64,000 nucleotides of DNA from an uncultured Clostridia bacterium (lineage in GTDB: Bacteria > Bacillota > Clostridia > TANB77 > CAG-508), in NCBI GenBank assembly GCA_944386365.1, contig CALXAT010000001.1:339028-403027 (forward strand), written 5' to 3'. Shown piece by piece: positions 59,885 to 64,000 of the stretch. Under the pieces are notes generated by a model, which was given only the letters and a program-made list of their open reading frames with translations, was not told where the DNA came from and did no database searches. Numbering within the stretch: the first letter of the stretch is position 1; each line of letters begins with the position of its first letter. A program made the translations under genes and the position numbers.

Positions 59885-60553
59885 TTAATTTTTAATTTTT
59901 TTATTTTTTACTTTTCTTACTAGAGAAAAGATATCATAAATAATAAGTGCTATTGCAATCAATACTAATAAATATTTTAAGTAAAATAATATTGGACTTT
60001 GTTCATAATCAAAAAATTTAAAGTCATTTACTAAAAACATATCTTCCCACACTTTTAAATTTATAAATGCGTATATTCCTATTCCTGTTAAAAGAACGAA
60101 TATAAAGTAATATACATATTCAAATGTACTATTCTTCATCTTTGCATTTAAATTGCTCATCAAACCTGTTATATGAAGTCCCACATGAATTGCCATTAAA
60201 ACAAATCCCCATGAAGTTGATAGCATATGCAATCTTCTTGCAAACATAGTTGTGGGAATATCTAAAAATGCAAATACATTCGCTGAAATCATCATTCCAC
60301 TTACCATCATTCCTACCATTGCTATAAAAAGTAATAAATTTAATATGATATAAAATGTTCGTTGAAAATGGTGTGTTCCTTTAAAGATTGATTTATACCA
60401 TTTTATATTGAATATGTGATGAATTATAAACAATATAAATGTAATTGTTCCTAATATTTCATGTACTTCATTTTCTGTTACATAATATCCCATTAATAAG
60501 ATAAATAAAATTGTCATGATTATATCTATTAATGTTTTAATTTTCTTTTTCAT
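59885..60553 (-). CDS. DUF4405-like membrane protein, possible heme b subunit
   Basis: A 222-residue protein with about five membrane helices. Paired histidines in adjacent helices (IHHIFNIKWYKSIF, HHFQRTF, RRLHMLSTSWGFVLMAIHVGLHITGL) are placed like heme b ligands of DUF4405 and cytochrome b-type proteins. It may move electrons across the membrane between the flavoproteins of its operon and a partner. Heme binding is inferred. Confidence 0.78.
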   Translation of the reverse strand: MKKKIKTLIDIIMTILFILLMGYYVTENEVHEILGTITFILFIIHHIFNIKWYKSIFKGTHHFQRTFYIILNLLLFIAMVGMMVSGMMISANVFAFLDIPTTMFARRLHMLSTSWGFVLMAIHVGLHITGLMSNLNAKMKNSTFEYVYYFIFVLLTGIGIYAFINLKVWEDMFLVNDFKFFDYEQSPILFYLKYLLVLIAIALIIYDIFSLVRKVKNKKIKN

Positions 60554-60568
60554 GATTCTTCTCCAATT

Positions 60569-61102
60569 TTACTTGATTTTTCTACCTAATTCATAACTAT
60601 CTTTATAAAAGTGATCTGGTATCATTCCAACAGTCCCACAACCTTTTCCAACAATCATGCCTTCATCCTTATAATGCATATAGCTAACTAATTTTTTATA
60701 ATGTACAATTAAAGGCTCTACTGTGGAATCATCTGTATTCCAACAAGTCATAATAAATGCTGTTCTTAATCTTTTATTGCTGATTCTTCCTGTTCTTGAA
60801 TAAAATCTATCCATTGTAGCCTTAAGTGGAGCAGTCATTGCAAAATAGTAAACTGGTGTTGCAAAAACTAACATATCTGCCTCTTCTATGCTATCTAATA
60901 TTTTAACCATATCATCTTTAAATACACAATCCCCATCCATTCCACAATGGTTACAACCTATGCAAGGATGTATATTTAAATGTGCTGTATCAAATCTTAT
61001 AATTTCATTACTATTTTCTTCTGCTCCTTTTATAAATTCATCTACTAAAGTATTGGATGTTCCGTGTAAATTATAGCTTCCTGTTAATATTACGATTTTC
61101 AT
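60569..61102 (-). CDS. NADPH-dependent FMN reductase family protein
   Basis: A 177-residue flavodoxin-like reductase: VILTGSYNLHGTSNTLVDEFIKG (phosphate loop), a CIGCNHCGMDGDCVF cysteine cluster (CxxCxxC) typical of the iron-sulfur flavoprotein-like branch, and FATPVYYFAMTAPLKATMDRFYSR. The GTG at 61111 overlaps the ribosome site GAGGAG; the ATG at 61102 is preferred. It directly follows the TetR gene. Confidence 0.88.
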   Translation of the reverse strand: MKIVILTGSYNLHGTSNTLVDEFIKGAEENSNEIIRFDTAHLNIHPCIGCNHCGMDGDCVFKDDMVKILDSIEEADMLVFATPVYYFAMTAPLKATMDRFYSRTGRISNKRLRTAFIMTCWNTDDSTVEPLIVHYKKLVSYMHYKDEGMIVGKGCGTVGMIPDHFYKDSYELGRKIK

Positions 61103-61118
61103 AAAATTCACTCCTCTC

Positions 61119-61730
61119 CTAATTTAATAACTTTAAAATTCCTTTATAGGTAATGTCATAGATAGATAAATATTTAAATGGTACATCTGCCACTTCCATT
61201 GCTTGCATCTGTTTTTCTGTTACCTCAGCATAAGGATAAATACCATACATAAGTGGGAAAAATAGAAATATGAATTCATCCTTTTCTTCTTCATTCATTT
61301 TTTCAAAGAATTTATCAACACATTTTCTTACCATTTTTATTGCATTTCCATAAGCTTTTTTAAATTCTATTAATTCTTCCATTCTACTATTTTCTTCCAT
61401 ATCATACATATTCATTGAAAGTAATTTTAATAAATTTTTTCTTTTTGCGACTGTATGTGCTAATTTGTCTGCAAACAACTCTTTTGTCAAATCCGTATTT
61501 TGCTCATACATTTCATTTAAATCGTCTATCCATCTTTCATATTCTCTTTTTAACAATGCAAGAAATATCTCTTCCTTTGTTTGAAAATAATTATATATGG
61601 AAGTACGAGAAAATGTTGTTTCTTCTCCAATACTTTTTATAGTTATATCTTTAAAGCTATTCTTTTCATAAAGTTTTTCACAAGCGTTAATAATTTCTTC
61701 TTTTCGTATATCCACGATTTCTCTCGCCAT
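61119..61730 (-). CDS. TetR-family repressor of the redox operon
   Basis: A 203-residue regulator. Helix-turn-helix: ITIKSIGEETTFSRTSIYNYFQTKEEIFLALL; helical ligand domain follows. First gene of the six-gene leftward operon and downstream of twin operators, so it represses its own operon. The inducer is unknown; the cargo suggests quinones, flavins or another redox-active compound. Confidence 0.92.
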   Translation of the reverse strand: MAREIVDIRKEEIINACEKLYEKNSFKDITIKSIGEETTFSRTSIYNYFQTKEEIFLALLKREYERWIDDLNEMYEQNTDLTKELFADKLAHTVAKRKNLLKLLSMNMYDMEENSRMEELIEFKKAYGNAIKMVRKCVDKFFEKMNEEEKDEFIFLFFPLMYGIYPYAEVTEKQMQAMEVADVPFKYLSIYDITYKGILKLLN

Positions 61731-61765
61731 CTTTTTTCTCCCCTTTATTTAATATTTTTATTTTC

Positions 61766-61817
61766 TGACACCATGTCAACATATTTAGTATATATCATTT
61801 TTCTGACACTGTGTCAA
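61766..61817 (-). promoter_or_regulatory. TetR operon promoter with two 13-bp operators
   Basis: TGACACTGTGTCA (61804-61816) is a perfect 13-bp palindrome; TGACACCATGTCA (61766-61778) is the imperfect twin. Minus strand TTGACA (61812-61817), 17 bp, TATATA (61789-61794); the -35 lies inside the first operator and the second operator is just downstream of +1. Confidence 0.85.
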
Positions 61818-61870
61818 TAGTTTTTTTGATATTTTTTTATTTTTATATAAGTATATAAAAAAATATTCTA

Positions 61871-61919
61871 TAAAAAAATAAACCCAAATTATTAAACTTT
61901 TTATTTAATAACTTGGATT
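61871..61919 (-). terminator. Terminator of the second sigma/anti-sigma operon
   Basis: AACCCAAATTATT/AATAACTTGGATT stem (61881-61893 with 61907-61919, G-T pairs) followed by TATTTTTTT on the minus strand. Confidence 0.75.
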
Positions 61920-61947
61920 CACTTTATTTATTTTTTCAACTTTTATT

Positions 61948-62829
61948 TTAATAATTTACGATTTCATACGCTGCTGCATCTGGTTCTTGCATATCTTCAT
62001 CTGTAACTATTCCAAAAGAATATTCATATATCATAGAACTTGTATGTTGAGTTTGTTCATTCATTCCCGTTTTTTGTTTTATTTGTAAAATTAATCCTGT
62101 ATCTTTTTCTACATATAATTGCACTTCTGATCCTGCTTCTTTATTTGTTCTTGTAAAAATATAGCATTCTTTTCCATTAAAAATTTCCGTTGTTATTTTG
62201 TATTCCATACTTATTCTAAAAGATTCTTTTAATGAATCATAATATAAAATATTGATTAATGGTGTTGCTTGTATATTATCTCTAGATTCAATTGTTAATG
62301 TTTTTCCTTCAGGCCCCTCTACAAATGATTTACTTTCATCCGGATATAAATACTGAGTAACTTTCGAATTTTGTTCTGGACTTGTCATTATATATTTTAT
62401 CTTATCACCTTTGTAATAATATTCATGTGTTGCAGATAATGAAGATGAATCATAATATGAAAATTTTATATATACATTATCACTTTTTTGCTCATATTCT
62501 TTAAAATTATCTTGTAATTCTGCTATAATCATCATTTTTCTTCCCGGAAAAGCAACAAATACTATAACAATGATTGCTACAATAGATAATAAACTTATTT
62601 TTAGCATTCTTAATTTATGATTATATTTTTTAATATATTTAATTTTCTTTTTCTCTATTTTTTTATTTTCTTCTGGAATATCTTTTTGCATAGTATCTAA
62701 GATTCCTTTGCATTCCTTACAATTATTAATATGTTCTTCAATATATGTATTGGTTTCTTTGCTTGTTAGTTTATCAATATAGCTTGGTAATAAATCTTGA
62801 ACAATTTTACAATCTTTTTTCTCTTTCAT
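61948..62829 (-). CDS. Zinc-finger anti-sigma factor
   Basis: A 293-residue membrane protein. The N-terminal zf-HC2/ZAS motif is HINNCKECKG (His-x3-Cys-x2-Cys) after QDLLPSYIDKL. A membrane helix (about 78-97) follows, then an outer beta-rich domain (about 105-290) with YIKFSYYDSSSLSATHEYYYKGDKIKYI, resembling lipoprotein-carrier folds such as LolA. Of three possible starts, the ATG at 62829 is best spaced to GGAGG. It overlaps the sigma gene by 23 bp. Confidence 0.87.
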   Translation of the reverse strand: MKEKKDCKIVQDLLPSYIDKLTSKETNTYIEEHINNCKECKGILDTMQKDIPEENKKIEKKKIKYIKKYNHKLRMLKISLLSIVAIIVIVFVAFPGRKMMIIAELQDNFKEYEQKSDNVYIKFSYYDSSSLSATHEYYYKGDKIKYIMTSPEQNSKVTQYLYPDESKSFVEGPEGKTLTIESRDNIQATPLINILYYDSLKESFRISMEYKITTEIFNGKECYIFTRTNKEAGSEVQLYVEKDTGLILQIKQKTGMNEQTQHTSSMIYEYSFGIVTDEDMQEPDAAAYEIVNY

Positions 62830-63310
62830 TTTCATCACCCTCCTTCATTTTTTGTTTTCCTCTATAAAAAGTTACTCTCGCCCAGTTTTCTGTTTGATTT
62901 AAAATGGTTCCTATTTCTTTAAAAGATAACTCGCCCGTAATTCTTAAATAGATGACTTCTCTTGTTTTTTCATCTAACTTTTGTAACTTTTTATATAAGG
63001 TCATTTTTTCTTCATTTTTAATTACTTTTTCTTCTGTATTATCTGGATCTTGTATGTCTAAAAAATTATCTTCACTTGTTTTTATTGCTTTCTTATTTTT
63101 TCTACATTCATCATACCATAGATTTTTAGCAATTTGGCATAACCATACAGATATTTTACATTCTCCCTTAAAACTATGTATTTTTTTAACCGCCCTATAA
63201 AAGGTCTCTTGTGTTAGTTCTTCAGAGATATCACTATTATGTGTTAAACAGAATAAGTATTTATATACCGTTTCAAAATATTCTTCATATATTTGCTCCA
63301 TATCCTGCAT
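62807..63310 (-). CDS. ECF-type RNA polymerase sigma factor
   Basis: A 167-residue sigma factor. Region 2: YEEYFETVYKYLFCLTHNSDISEELTQETFYRAVKKI, VWLCQIAKNLWYDECRK; region 4: LQKLDEKTREVIYLRITGELSFKEIGTILNQTENWARVTFYRGKQKMKE. GGGGG precedes the ATG. It is held by the zinc-finger anti-sigma encoded by the overlapping next gene. The trigger is unknown. Confidence 0.93.
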   Translation of the reverse strand: MQDMEQIYEEYFETVYKYLFCLTHNSDISEELTQETFYRAVKKIHSFKGECKISVWLCQIAKNLWYDECRKNKKAIKTSEDNFLDIQDPDNTEEKVIKNEEKMTLYKKLQKLDEKTREVIYLRITGELSFKEIGTILNQTENWARVTFYRGKQKMKEGDENEREKRL

Positions 63311-63470
63311 AACTTTATCCCCCTTTGTAAATATGACGTATGAATTTTGTTTTTGTTACAATTTTATGATTTTTTCTTTTATATTTTATATCATATAATT
63401 TTTAAATTAACAATTTATCTGCTACAAAAAATACCACATTTATACTTTTAATAATATTATCTTAATCATA

Positions 63471-63498
63471 ACCACCTGTAAAACGGGTGGTTTTCTTT
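63471..63498 (+). terminator. Hairpin with plus-strand T-run and no plus-strand gene
   Basis: ACCACCTG/CGGGTGGT (63471-63478 with 63484-63491) followed by TTTTCTTT on the plus strand. It lies upstream of the sigma gene on the opposite strand. The 63311-63470 stretch holds only AT-rich, promoter-like DNA. Confidence 0.5.
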
Positions 63499-63502
63499 AT
63501 CC

Positions 63503-63537
63503 AAAAAACAAAAATAGCAGATAATTTCTGCTATTTT
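63503..63537 (-). terminator. Terminator of the patatin-like gene
   Basis: AAAATAGCAGA/TCTGCTATTTT (63511-63521 with 63527-63537) followed by TTTTTGTTTTTT on the minus strand; it overlaps the stop codon. Confidence 0.8.
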
Positions 63538-64000
63538 ATTTATGTTTAATAAATTGGTTTAATTCCATCCATAATTTTTGAATATCTTCTTTTCCTAAAT
63601 CATACATTTCTTGAAATTTATCCTCATCCTTTTCTATTCTCTTTATATGTATTAATTTAGAAGGTCTTATGATAAATATCTTTCCTTCTTTTTCTAACTC
63701 AGATACCTTATCAAGTTCTTCATTATACATTTGATATCTATGGTTAATTGCTTCTGCAAATTTTGGATATTTTCTATAATATAATTTTGGTAATAATTGA
63801 TTTGATTTTTTCTTTCTATACTCTTTTGGTCTTGTTAGAACAACAATGACCTTATCATAATTCATGCTCATGATTTTATCAATAGGAATACTATCTGCAA
63901 TTCCTCCATCTAAATATTTATTGTTATGTATCTTTACTGGCTTGGATACAAATGGCATAGAACCAGACGCTCTTAGATATTCCAAATTATCTTTATCTTT
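63536..64000 (-). CDS. Patatin-like phospholipase, C-terminal part (cut by window edge)
   Basis: The frame is open from the right edge to a TAA at 63536, about 154 residues. LRASGSMPFVSKPVKI and YLDGGIADSIPIDK are typical of bacterial patatins; DGG carries the Asp of the Ser-Asp dyad. The Ser motif and N-terminus lie beyond the window. The C-terminus (LGKEDIQKLWMELNQFIK) is helical. Probably a lipid acyl hydrolase. Confidence 0.85.
   Translation of the reverse strand, partial: KDKDNLEYLRASGSMPFVSKPVKIHNNKYLDGGIADSIPIDKIMSMNYDKVIVVLTRPKEYRKKKSNQLLPKLYYRKYPKFAEAINHRYQMYNEELDKVSELEKEGKIFIIRPSKLIHIKRIEKDEDKFQEMYDLGKEDIQKLWMELNQFIKHK

Noticed and set aside
1..64000. tRNA, rRNA, CRISPR arrays, prophage or insertion sequences
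   Set aside because: Scanned for on both strands; no cloverleaf, rRNA core, repeat-spacer array, integrase or transposase was recognised.

Overview
The window is very AT-rich DNA from a Gram-positive, anaerobic, spore-forming member of the Clostridia (Bacillota). The evidence is the spore coat operon cotJA-cotJB-cotJC, the engulfment protein SpoIIP, a PerR-type regulator with rubrerythrin, a small ferredoxin, a cohesin gene next to a dockerin gene, a class B sortase, a T-box leader, strong AGGAGG ribosome binding sites and frequent GTG/TTG starts. I see no rRNA, tRNA, CRISPR array, prophage or intact transposase. The species cannot be named from the sequence.

Layout. 0-4.5 kb: a cohesin gene cut by the window edge, a large dockerin-bearing transglutaminase/leucine-rich-repeat surface protein, and two unknown small genes, the first behind a complete T-box riboswitch. 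4.9-6.2 kb: cotJABC. 6.4-16.5 kb: core metabolism and replication (cytidine deaminase, pyruvate kinase, acyl-ACP thioesterase, glucose-6-phosphate isomerase, SpoIIP, TspO, DnaE). 16.7-20 kb: a LytTR regulator with membrane partner, then a sortase and a surface substrate. 20-27 kb: small heat-shock protein with a CIRCE-like operator, Ogt, perR-rubrerythrin, a GC-rich orphan gene, xpt, an acyl-CoA synthetase. 27-30 kb: NAD synthesis (nadD, nadE), csaA and small genes. 30-38 kb: an oxidoreductase/hydrolase cluster under a LysR regulator. 38-41 kb and 51-52 kb: decaying genes. 41-47 kb: a BceRS-BceAB-like (yxdJKLM-yxeA-like) antimicrobial peptide sensing and ABC module. 47-48.5 kb: a TetR-controlled membrane operon. 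49-51 kb: a second acyl-CoA synthetase. 52-55 kb and 62-63 kb: two ECF sigma/anti-sigma pairs. 55-62 kb: two flavodoxin/oxidoreductase regulons, one with LysR boxes and one six-gene operon under an autoregulated TetR. The right edge cuts a patatin-like phospholipase gene.

The regulatory DNA is unusually readable. Palindromic operators sit on near-consensus promoters for PerR, HrcA (CIRCE), BceR, two TetR proteins and a LysR. One promoter sequence recurs nearly unchanged upstream of two unrelated genes. A family of at least five short palindromic repeats is interspersed between 9 and 25 kb; three copies supply the stop codon of the gene they abut.

The most unusual items are the T-box leader driving an unknown 109-residue lysine-rich protein, the gene-fused repeat family, a GC-rich orphan gene inside AT-rich flanks, and a run of frame-disrupted genes (cupin, LysR, RhuM-Fic, transglycosylase, Ca/Na antiporter) between 30 and 52 kb. 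The last may be real decay or homopolymer sequencing error.
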